Below, in pieces: positions 6,702 through 12,093 of a stretch of 12,093 nucleotides of DNA. This DNA is from Acidilobaceae archaeon (GTDB taxonomy: Archaea > Thermoproteota > Thermoprotei_A > Sulfolobales > Acidilobaceae), in assembly GCA_026985385.1 (NCBI GenBank), contig JALSQM010000063.1, positions 1 to 12,093 on the forward strand, given 5' to 3'. The position numbers were made by a program, and so were the translations under genes. Each line of letters starts with the position of its first letter. The stretch's first letter is position 1. The notes beneath the pieces were generated by a model. It was not told the origin of the DNA. It searched no databases and saw nothing but the letters and a program-made list of their open reading frames with translations.

Positions 6702-7496
6702 GTGGGGGAGTGCCTTGGCCTAGAGGGGTTTAGAGTCCTAGTTACGGCGAGTACTACCGGTATAGGATTCGGGGTTGCCGAGGTGCTGGCGTCCCTCGGG
6801 GCCAGGGTTGTAGTGAACGGCCGTGACGCGTCGAGGGCCGCCGAGGCGGCTGGGAAGCTGAGATCCCGGGGCTGGGAGGCGTGGGGGGTCGCCGCGGACC
6901 TCTCGAGGCCCGGTGAGGCCTCCAGGCTTGTCGCCGAGGCGGCCAGGATCCTCGGGGGCCTTGATGGGCTAGTCTATGTGCCCCCGCCTCCCCCAGCCGG
7001 GGCCTTCGAGAGCCTGAGACCCGAGGACTGGCAGCTCGCAGCGAGGCTCCTCGTCCACTCCGCCGTTGAGGCCGTGGGCGAGGCTCTCCCCCACCTCGAG
7101 GCCTCGGGGAGGGGGGCGATAGTGTTCATAACCAGCATAGCGGCCTGGGAGGCCGAGCCTGGTATAGCCTCGAGCAGCGTCCTACGCCCAGCCCTCCACG
7201 GGCTCACCCAGACACTCTCCAGGAGCCTGGCCGGGAGGGGTGTTAGGGTTAACGCCGTCGTCCCAGGCTACATACTCACCGACAGGCTCAGGGGGCTAGC
7301 CGAGAGGAGGGCTAGGGAGAGGGGGTCGACGGTCGAGGACGAGCTGAGGGCCCTGGCATCGGAGGTCCCTGCCGGCAGGCTGGGGGACCCCAGGGAGATA
7401 GGCTGGGTTGTAGCGTTCCTCCTAAGCCCCAGGGCCTCCTATGTGACTGGTGCGGCAGTACCAGTCGATGGGGGCCTCCATAGGCGGACGCCCTAG
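6702..7496 (+). CDS. Short-chain dehydrogenase/reductase (SDR) with atypical active site
   Basis: A 264-residue Rossmann-fold oxidoreductase of the classical SDR size. Nucleotide binding is shown by VTASTTGIGFGVA (the TGxxxGIG motif, here T15-A-S-T-T-G-I-G22), an Asn-Gly-Arg after the second strand suggestive of NADP preference, and AADLS (D66). The C-terminal end has RVNAVVPGYILTD and the family's closing VTGAAVPVDGGL. The active site departs from the rule: after FITS (S145) the positions of the catalytic YxxxK hold Ser158 and Arg162, and the NNAG motif is replaced by VPPPPP (93-98). I recall archaeal and bacterial SDRs with such Ser/Arg substitutions, so this is a subfamily trait rather than decay. 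GTG at 6702 is chosen for GGGGGTG seven nt upstream and the normal SDR N-terminus; TTG at 6669 would add 11 residues. Substrate unknown. It appears to be its own transcript. Confidence 0.9.
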   Translation: MGECLGLEGFRVLVTASTTGIGFGVAEVLASLGARVVVNGRDASRAAEAAGKLRSRGWEAWGVAADLSRPGEASRLVAEAARILGGLDGLVYVPPPPPAGAFESLRPEDWQLAARLLVHSAVEAVGEALPHLEASGRGAIVFITSIAAWEAEPGIASSSVLRPALHGLTQTLSRSLAGRGVRVNAVVPGYILTDRLRGLAERRARERGSTVEDELRALASEVPAGRLGDPREIGWVVAFLLSPRASYVTGAAVPVDGGLHRRTP

Positions 7497-7507
7497 CAGC
7501 ATGTGGT

Positions 7508-7543
7508 ACTTAATATAGTGTTCTGGTATTGGGGTAGCTTTAA
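7508..7543 (+). promoter_or_regulatory. AT-rich promoter region with two possible TATA boxes before the MBL gene
   Basis: The 70-nt gap after the SDR stop holds two TATA-like elements: ACTTAATATA (7508-7517) and CTTTAA (7538-7543). The first would start transcription near 7540 and give a leader of 27-45 nt. The second would start it at about 7567, which is exactly the GTG start codon, giving a leaderless message, a common arrangement in Crenarchaeota for first genes. Both are calls from composition and spacing. Confidence 0.5.
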
Positions 7544-7566
7544 CAACCACCGGCGCCTCGGGCTGC

Positions 7567-8523
7567 GTGCTCGGTGCGAGGCTCTTGAGTGGAGAGCGTG
7601 GTGCAACGGTTAAGCTCAGGAAGCTGGGCGAGGGGGTCTACCTAGCTCCCGGGAGCCCCAACACGGTGATAGCAGTTAGCGGGGAGGAGGTGCTTGTAGT
7701 CGACCCGGGTATAGGTGAGGGTAGGGGGGACGCCCTAGCGGCCGCCATTAAGGGCCTGGCGGGCGGCGATGCGGGCATCCACATCGCCCTGACCCACGGT
7801 CACACCGATCACCTAGCCGAGGCCCCACGGCTCGCCGCGGGCTTCGAGTCCACCGGGATCCACGCTCCGAGGCTCTGCGTTGGCCTTGTAGAGGATACCC
7901 GCCTTAGGAGGTCCCTCGTCTACGGTGGCCTAGTCTCCGGCGGGCTCGCCTCCATGCCTATGGTGTCCCTCAGGGTGGACGAGCCCTTCGAGCCCGGGGC
8001 TAGGCTGTCACTAGGCTCCAAGGCAATCGGGGTCCCCGGCCATACCCCCGGGAGCTCGGTTATAGTATTCGAGGAGGCCGGCGTGGCGGCTGTTGGAGAC
8101 GCAGTCCTCGGGGAGAGGGTTCTGGCCAGGTTCGGGATCCCCTTCGCCTCGGATCTCCGCTCGTGGACCGAGAGCCTGGGAGCCATACTCGAGCTCGTGG
8201 AGGCGGGCTACACCATAGTACCCGGCCACGGGCCCGTGGCGAGGGGTGGGAGGGCCCGTGGCCTACTCGAGGCTAATAGGAGGGCCTCTGAGAGGGTCTA
8301 CGCGTACGTCCTTAGGATCCTTAGGGACCACGGCCCCATAAGCCTTGATAGGCTCGCATACATGGCTACAAGGGACCTCGGCGAGGCGGAGGCCACCCCC
8401 AGGCAGGTGCTCCTAAACAGGACCGCCCTCTCCTCCGTGCTGGCGTGGCTGGAGGAGGAGGGTAAGGTCGAGGCTGTAGTGACCGATGAAGGACCGGCCT
8501 GGAGGGCCCGGGGGATCCTGTAG
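7567..8523 (+). CDS. Metallo-beta-lactamase-fold hydrolase with C-terminal helical/winged-helix-like domain
   Basis: A 318-residue cytoplasmic member of the MBL superfamily (LACTB2/glyoxalase-II-like layout), probably a binuclear Zn hydrolase. All ligands are present: THGHTDH (H77, H79, D81, H82), GVPGHTPGS (H159), VGDAV (D178) and PGHGP (H221). From ~240 to the end a helical segment (VYAYVLRILRDHGPISLDRL, later LAWLEEEGKVEAVV) resembles the winged-helix-like C-terminal domain of LACTB2-type proteins, which can help bind nucleic acid or close the active site. The GTG at 7567 fits a leaderless start from CTTTAA at 7538. TTG at 7585, with GGTG (7573-7576) eight nt upstream, is an equally reasonable start and loses six residues. 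It is convergent with the M48 gene, with only 6 nt between stops. Substrate (thioester, phosphoester or RNA) not determinable. Confidence 0.92.
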   Translation: MLGARLLSGERGATVKLRKLGEGVYLAPGSPNTVIAVSGEEVLVVDPGIGEGRGDALAAAIKGLAGGDAGIHIALTHGHTDHLAEAPRLAAGFESTGIHAPRLCVGLVEDTRLRRSLVYGGLVSGGLASMPMVSLRVDEPFEPGARLSLGSKAIGVPGHTPGSSVIVFEEAGVAAVGDAVLGERVLARFGIPFASDLRSWTESLGAILELVEAGYTIVPGHGPVARGGRARGLLEANRRASERVYAYVLRILRDHGPISLDRLAYMATRDLGEAEATPRQVLLNRTALSSVLAWLEEEGKVEAVVTDEGPAWRARGIL

Positions 8524-8529
8524 GCGGGG

Positions 8530-9675
8530 CTAGGGTAGGAGGGGGGCCTCTAGGCCCAGCCTCTCGGCTATCCTGTCTAGGAAGCGCAGCCTCTTAGGCA
8601 CGGGTGGGTGGCTCGCGAAGAGCTCCTCCAGGGGGCTCGTGTCCTCCGTCTTCAGCTCCTCCACGACGGCGTCTATGTCGTAGAGGAAGCCTCCGGAGAC
8701 CTCGATTAGGGGTGCCACTATGAAGAGCTGGCTAACCAGGCCCTTGGAGGCCGCCTCAGCGGCCATCCTCGGGTTACCCCTTATAGCGACGTGTATCCTA
8801 GCCAGCGCCCTCTGGAGTAGCCTGGGGCTACCCGTCACGAGCGCGCTGTGCGCGTCGGCGTAGTACTCGCGTAGCCTGTTGAAGTGGGCTACGAGGAACT
8901 TGAAGACCACCCCCGCGGCTATGAGGGCCAGGCCTATGAGGGCTAGTAGGAGGGGTGATGACTCCTCGTCCCTGTCACCGCCGCCGCTGAGGAGGCCGAC
9001 CCAGAGTAGGGTGCGGCCTAGGTAGTAGATGGCTAGAGGTATGAGGCTGAGGGCGAGTATCCATGACACGTCCCTATGCTTGAGGTGGCCGACCTCGTGG
9101 CCTAGCACCGCTACAACCTCCTCCCTAGGCATTATCCTTAGGAGGCCCCTAGTCACGGCCACGTAGTCCCCCGCGATTGGGCTGCCGTATGAGAAGGCGT
9201 TGGGCACGTCGACCTCCGCTATCCTCAGCCTCGGGGGCCTCTTGAGCCCGCTCGCCCTAGCTATCCTCTCCAGCTCGACCTGGAGCTCCTCCTCCTCGAG
9301 GCTCTCGGGGGGCCTCGTCCTGTATAGGGCGTTTATCAGGTAGGGGGAGAAGAGCCACTGGAGCACCATCAGGCCCGCAACGAATAATGCAACGCTAAGC
9401 GCCAGCCCCCCACTGGCGGAGACCCCGTAGCGGGCCCCCAGGAGCCAGGCCACACCAGCTATGAGGCCGACGCCGGCTAGGAATATCGCTACAGCTGTTA
9501 GGGCCATACTGAGCCTGAGGCTCGCAAGGCTCCTCGGCTCACCACCCACAAGCCTCGGGGCAGCCATGGATATTAGGGCCACAACCGCTGAGACGGCGAC
9601 ACCCTCCAATACCAGGAGCCACCAATACGCTATTATCCACCCAAAGCCGAACAAGCCCCAGCTACCCCTCGCCAA
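8530..9675 (-). CDS. htpX: M48-family (HtpX-like) membrane zinc metalloprotease
   Basis: A 381-residue integral membrane zinc endopeptidase, a likely quality-control protease for membrane proteins with its catalytic domain in the cytoplasm. Three hydrophobic segments precede the catalytic core (about 12-38, 54-79, 89-112) and two more follow the zinc motif (about 203-227 and 241-263), the HtpX/Ste24 arrangement. The core has VPNAFSYG (157-164), the zinc-binding LGHEVGHLKHRD with H193, E194, H197, third ligand E270 in LREYYAD, and the family's C-terminal SHPPVPKRL (355-363). An acidic stretch (ESLEEEELQVELE) precedes the protease domain. TTG at 9675-9673 is the first possible start after an in-frame stop; with a TATA box at 9705-9712 the leader is only about 8 nt, so no Shine-Dalgarno is expected. 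Longer than bacterial HtpX (~290 aa), as several archaeal homologues are. The symbol marks family resemblance. Confidence 0.93.
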   Translation of the reverse strand: MARGSWGLFGFGWIIAYWWLLVLEGVAVSAVVALISMAAPRLVGGEPRSLASLRLSMALTAVAIFLAGVGLIAGVAWLLGARYGVSASGGLALSVALFVAGLMVLQWLFSPYLINALYRTRPPESLEEEELQVELERIARASGLKRPPRLRIAEVDVPNAFSYGSPIAGDYVAVTRGLLRIMPREEVVAVLGHEVGHLKHRDVSWILALSLIPLAIYYLGRTLLWVGLLSGGGDRDEESSPLLLALIGLALIAAGVVFKFLVAHFNRLREYYADAHSALVTGSPRLLQRALARIHVAIRGNPRMAAEAASKGLVSQLFIVAPLIEVSGGFLYDIDAVVEELKTEDTSPLEELFASHPPVPKRLRFLDRIAERLGLEAPLLP

Positions 9676-9704
9676 CCATTATGCAGTAGCCACCGGGGCG
9701 GCGC

Positions 9705-9712
9705 CTATAATG
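9705..9712 (-). promoter_or_regulatory. Putative TATA box for the M48 protease gene
   Basis: On the minus strand the bases read CATTATAG. Twenty-six nt further is ~9683, eight nt before the TTG start at 9675, giving a nearly leaderless transcript consistent with the absence of a ribosome-binding site there. Confidence 0.5.
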
Positions 9713-9751
9713 CTCGCGTCCAGCCGCCCCCTGGGCCTATTAACGTTGGAG

Positions 9752-9763
9752 GCCCTCGAGGGC
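9752..9763. promoter_or_regulatory. 12-bp perfect palindrome behind a TATA-like box in the gene-poor gap
   Basis: GCCCTCGAGGGC is a perfect 12-bp palindrome. It lies just downstream of CCTATTAACG (9736-9745), which could act as a plus-strand TATA box with transcription from about 9766. That would put the palindrome between box and start, an operator-like position, but a leader to the next clear start (9944) would be ~180 nt. CTCGAG cores are common in this GC-rich sequence, so chance is a real alternative. Confidence 0.3.
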
Positions 9764-9767
9764 TATG

Positions 9768-9898
9768 GGCGGGGGATGGGGTCACGCCAGGTTCCCGAGG
9801 GGATCCTCCCGTGGGGAGGGCCTGTGTTGCCGAGCCCCGCCCACCACCCGCGAGCGCGGATGAGGACCTCGAGGTAGGCCGACCCAGGCGGGGGATGG
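9768..9898 (+). repeat. 12-bp direct repeat pair in the 9676-9931 gap
   Basis: GGCGGGGGATGG occurs at 9768-9779 and exactly again at 9887-9898, 119 nt apart, in a gap of about 255 nt that otherwise holds no convincing gene. Between them CCTCCC-GTG-GGGAGG (9805-9819) can form a 6-bp hairpin. The stretch may be a structured leader of the downstream gene, a non-coding RNA, or simply G-rich spacer. I looked for box C/D (RTGATGA...CTGA) and tRNA T-arm patterns here and found none convincing. Confidence 0.4.
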
Positions 9899-9943
9899 CG
9901 ATGTTATCCCCGTCCGACGCCCTCATGGGGGGTGGACTGGGGT

Positions 9944-10456
9944 TTGGCTGTGGTGTCAGGGTGTAGCAGGTACATAGTGGCCTCGATGAGGGTGCGCCTC
10001 GACAGGCCTCTCCCTAGGGCTGTTAGGATCCTAGAGGGCGCGAAGGCCAGGCTGGACTACGTCGACGAGGAGCAGAGGAGGATTACAGCCGACATACCGG
10101 CCTCGAGGGTGGGCGTCCTCGACGAGCTAGCTGATTACTGTGAGTATCTGAGCCTCGAGGTCAAGGCTTCATGCAGGCTGAGGGGGGATCCCCGGGGCCT
10201 GGTGGAGACGCTTAGGGACATGGGCTTCGAGAGGGTCCCCGGGGGATCCGCGGTAGTCCTAGTAGGCCGCTGGGCGGGTAGGGCCGTCGAGGTCGAGATC
10301 AGGGCTGGCAGGGTCAGGGTCAAGGTTGGGGCTAGGGTGACCGGTAAGCCCCGGCCCCCCCTACCCCCGAGCGTGTTCCTCGTAGCCCCCGAGGAGCTGG
10401 GGGAGGCGCTCGAAGCCCTCAATGGGCTCCTCGGGGAGCTGAGGGGTAAAGCGTAA
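9944..10456 (+). CDS. Uncharacterised protein (about 170 aa)
   Basis: I do not recognise this protein. It is soluble, without membrane segments or signal peptide, rich in Arg, Val, Glu and Leu, with alternating predicted strands and helices: a basic first strand (YIVASMRVRLDRPLP), a charged turn (DYVDEEQRRITADIP), helices around DELADYCEYLSL and DPRGLVETLRDMGF, paired strands SAVVLVGRWAG / AVEVEIRAGRVRVKVGAR, a proline-rich linker (KPRPPLPPSVF) and a C-terminal helix. Three scattered cysteines show no metal-binding pattern. Start choice is open: TTG 9944 is used because GGTG (9931-9934) lies nine nt before it; GTG 9932 would suit a leaderless message from GTTATC at ~9903; ATG 9986 would be the shortest. 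AGG arginine codons and strong third-position GC match the neighbours, so it is native and very probably coding. It ends 39 nt before the binding-protein gene, on the same strand. Confidence 0.75.
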   Translation: MAVVSGCSRYIVASMRVRLDRPLPRAVRILEGAKARLDYVDEEQRRITADIPASRVGVLDELADYCEYLSLEVKASCRLRGDPRGLVETLRDMGFERVPGGSAVVLVGRWAGRAVEVEIRAGRVRVKVGARVTGKPRPPLPPSVFLVAPEELGEALEALNGLLGELRGKA

Positions 10457-10458
10457 AT
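10453..10458 (+). promoter_or_regulatory. Possible TATA box for the substrate-binding protein gene
   Basis: TAAATT overlaps the stop codon of the preceding gene. Start of transcription would be near 10481, just before GGTGGT (10485-10490) and the TTG at 10496. The gene could also be read through from upstream, as only 39 nt separate the two frames. Confidence 0.35.
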
Positions 10459-10495
10459 TCCTGGACATACTATCCAGCCCGCTTGGTGGTTCATA

Positions 10496-11935
10496 TTGAG
10501 CCTCTCGCCAGCTAAGGTCTACGCGGCCCTGATAGTAGCGCTCATAGTAGCCTTCGCCTCACTGGGCATCGCGGCGTATAACATCCACAGGATAGGGCAG
10601 CTCATAGCGGAGCAGAGGGAGGCCTCAAGCAAGCTGGACACCCTATCCCAGAGTCTGGGGGCCATCAATAGCAGCATTGCGAGGCTCTCCTCGGCCGAGG
10701 AGTCCAGGGCCCAGGCCCTGAGGAGCGAGGTAGAGGCTGTTAAGTCCCTCGTCGACCAGCTCTCCTCGAGGCTTGAGAGCCTCAGCAAGACGCAGGAGGT
10801 TCAGGGGAGCAACATCACCGCTCTGAGGTCTGAGCTGGCAGAGCTGAGCCGCGAGCTGGCGAGGCTCGAGGACGCCCTCGGAGGCCAGGCCCGGAACGTC
10901 ACCGCCCTAGCCAGGGAACTCTCCCAGGTGGAGTCCAGGATCGACAACCTATACTCACTCCTACTCTACCCAGTCACTATAACGGATGCGACGGGCAAGC
11001 CCGTGACCCTACCCTCCAGGCCCACCAGGATAGTGAGCCTCCTCCCGAGCGTCACGGAGATACTCTGGGCCGTGAACGCCTCCAAGCAGGTGATAGCTGT
11101 TGACGAGTACTCCAACTACCCGCCGGAGGTCGTGGAGGAGGTGAAGAACGGCACACTCGTGAACATAGGCAGCGGCTGGTACCCCGACGTCGAGCGCATA
11201 CTGGCGCTCAGGCCCGACCTAGTCATAGGCGTTGACAGCGTGGTGTCCCACCACACCCTGAAGAGTATACTGGCCGAGTACGGTATACCGGTGATACTGC
11301 TCCCAGACAAGAACTTCAAGGACGTGATAGACAGCATCCTCATAGTAGGCAGGGCAACGGGCCACCCAGCCGAGGCCGCCAGGCTAGCCGCTAGACTAGA
11401 AGAGGAGGCCACGCACCTCAGAGCCTACATAGACTGGTACCTCAACGAGACCGGCTCCCCGAGGGTTAGGGTGGCCCTCATAGTGTGGGTTAACCCGCTC
11501 TGGGTAGCGGGGAGCGAGACGTTCCAGAACGACGTCCTACTACTAGCCGGCGGTGTGAACGCCTACGCCAACGTTACCGGGTGGAAGCCCGTTAGCCCCG
11601 AGAGCCTCCTAGCCGTGGATCCCGACGTCATAATAATAACCGCCGGCCACCAGGGCCTCAACATGACGAGGCAGCAGTTCATAGACATCCTAAAGAAGGA
11701 GCTCGGCGACGCCGTCTACAATATAACCGCGGTGAGGGAGAATAGGATATACTTCGTGAGCGGCGACTACAACGACATACTCGTCAGGCCCGCCCCGAGG
11801 ATCGTTGAGGGCGCAACACTACTCGCAGCAATACTATACCCCGAAGCATTCAACCTCACCCCCAGCCAGATACCCGCGCAAGTGAACCCAGAGACATTCA
11901 AGATACCGAAGATACCATCCACCCCAGGACACTAG
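10496..11935 (+). CDS. Class III ABC-transporter substrate-binding protein (BtuF/FhuD-like) on a membrane-anchored coiled-coil stalk
   Basis: A 479-residue surface protein that should capture cobalamin, haem or an iron chelate for an ABC importer. Residues 8-28 form one uncleaved-looking hydrophobic helix. Residues ~35-155 are a heptad-rich coiled coil (SKLDTLSQSLGAI, SEVEAVKSLVDQLSSRLESL). The binding domain starts at ~160 with VTITDATGKPVTLPSRPTRI (160-179) and VSLLPSVTEILWAV (180-193), the hallmark opening of the Peripla_BP_2 family, then LRPDLVIGVD, GIPVILLP and a second lobe with DPDVIIITAGHQG and RIYFVSGDYN. Ten N-glycosylation sequons (N58, 106, 134, 194, 218, 317, 359, 389, 409, 453) fit an extracellular location. 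There is no lipobox cysteine and no C-terminal anchor. TTG at 10496 has GGTGGT five nt upstream. A hairpin and T-tract follow the stop, and another frame begins 80 nt on, where a permease might be expected. The ligand is not decidable. Confidence 0.92.
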   Translation: MSLSPAKVYAALIVALIVAFASLGIAAYNIHRIGQLIAEQREASSKLDTLSQSLGAINSSIARLSSAEESRAQALRSEVEAVKSLVDQLSSRLESLSKTQEVQGSNITALRSELAELSRELARLEDALGGQARNVTALARELSQVESRIDNLYSLLLYPVTITDATGKPVTLPSRPTRIVSLLPSVTEILWAVNASKQVIAVDEYSNYPPEVVEEVKNGTLVNIGSGWYPDVERILALRPDLVIGVDSVVSHHTLKSILAEYGIPVILLPDKNFKDVIDSILIVGRATGHPAEAARLAARLEEEATHLRAYIDWYLNETGSPRVRVALIVWVNPLWVAGSETFQNDVLLLAGGVNAYANVTGWKPVSPESLLAVDPDVIIITAGHQGLNMTRQQFIDILKKELGDAVYNITAVRENRIYFVSGDYNDILVRPAPRIVEGATLLAAILYPEAFNLTPSQIPAQVNPETFKIPKIPSTPGH

Positions 11936-11974
11936 GGGCCCCACTGCCCTAGTGAGGTCTCGTAACAAGTTTTT
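11930..11974 (+). terminator. Hairpin over the stop codon plus T-tract, candidate terminator
   Basis: CACTAGGG (11930-11937) and CCCTAGTG (11947-11954) form a perfect 8-bp stem with a 9-nt loop, and the TAG stop of the binding-protein gene lies inside the left arm. Fifteen nt later comes TTTTT (11970-11974). Archaeal polymerases terminate mainly on T-tracts, with or without hairpins. The same T-rich stretch could instead act as the promoter box of the next frame, since a start about 26 nt on would fall near 11998. Confidence 0.5.
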
Positions 11975-12015
11975 CACCCCACAGCAAGGCCACCCCGCTT
12001 GGAGGCAAGGCAGGC

Positions 12016-12093
12016 TTGGGGGGAGCCCGCCACTGGCTGGAGAGCCTCTACACCTCCTGGCCGGCCACACTGCTAGAAGGCTTCAGGGCCGGT
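12016..12093 (+). CDS. N-terminal fragment of an unidentified protein, running off the right edge
   Basis: Twenty-six codons are visible from TTG 12016, reading GGARHWLESLYTSWPATL after the start, then LEGFRAG. GGAGG (12001-12005) sits ten nt upstream and a T-rich box at 11967-11974 is the right distance for a promoter. The other plus-strand frames have stops in this stretch or read poorly. Following a BtuF-type binding protein, an importer permease is the natural expectation, and an amphipathic cytoplasmic N-terminus would be compatible, but 26 residues cannot establish this. Confidence 0.45.
   Translation, partial: MGGARHWLESLYTSWPATLLEGFRAG

Noticed and set aside
9791..9806. GGTTCCCGAGGGGATCC considered as a tRNA T-arm
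   Set aside because: Does not match GGTTCRANNCC loop geometry, and no anticodon or D-arm is found upstream.
9710..9877. Possible 55-aa plus-strand ORF in the gap upstream of the uncharacterised gene, starting ATG 9710
   Set aside because: No ribosome-binding site, CGN arginine codons where the genome uses AGG, low-complexity Gly/Pro/Arg product, and its start overlaps the TATA box of the M48 gene.
9859..9900. GGATGA-like stretches considered as box C/D sRNA
   Set aside because: No correctly spaced CTGA D/D' boxes or second C' box were found, so the pattern is incomplete.
11834..12070. 78-codon minus-strand frame at the right edge
   Set aside because: Antisense to the end of the binding protein and across the hairpin/T-tract, Cys/Trp/Gly-rich with no likeness to a family and no ribosome site seen.

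Overview
The window looks like chromosomal DNA from a hyperthermophilic crenarchaeon, most likely of the Desulfurococcales/Pyrodictiaceae type (Aeropyrum, Hyperthermus and Pyrodictium relatives). The signs are archaeal families (RtcB ligase carrying an intein, CYTH protein, N-glycosylated ABC binding protein), high GC, arginine written mostly as AGG and isoleucine mostly as ATA, frequent TTG and GTG starts, GGTG-type Shine-Dalgarno sites, and short AT-rich TATA-like boxes about 26 nt before starts or short leaders. The genus is an inference from style, not from an alignment.

Layout. 1-1915 (+): the end of rtcB, entered inside an intein; the intein ends at 763 and the ligase resumes at the active-site cysteine. 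1933-3731 (-): a two-gene unit, threonine dehydratase followed after 11 nt by a CYTH-fold gene, convergent with rtcB. 3732-3820: a short divergent promoter region with one AT-rich box usable in both directions and a perfect 8-bp inverted repeat. 3821-6055 (+): a large orphan glycoside-hydrolase-like protein with a GH42-type cysteine cluster. 6102-6606 (+): a possible 50-aa small protein overlapping a retropepsin-like protein that lacks the catalytic Asp. 6702-7496 (+): an SDR oxidoreductase lacking the usual Tyr and Lys. 7567-8523 (+): a metallo-beta-lactamase-fold hydrolase with all its metal ligands. 8530-9675 (-): a membrane M48/HtpX-like protease. 9676-9931: about 250 nt without a convincing gene but with a 12-bp palindrome and a 12-bp direct repeat. 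9944-10456 (+): a protein I do not recognise. 10496-11935 (+): an extracellular metal-chelate/cobalamin-type substrate-binding protein on a membrane-anchored coiled-coil stalk, ending in a hairpin plus T-tract. From 12016 the start of another gene runs off the right edge.

Functional links are loose. It is mostly housekeeping and accessory metabolism (tRNA splicing/RNA repair, isoleucine precursor synthesis, membrane protein quality control, nutrient uptake) in short transcription units. I see no defence island, CRISPR array, transposon, tRNA or rRNA. The least ordinary items are the intein at the RtcB catalytic cysteine, the divergent operator, the orphan glycosidase-like protein, the overlapping small ORF/degenerate protease pair, the SDR with a substituted active site, and the stalked glycoprotein-like binding protein.
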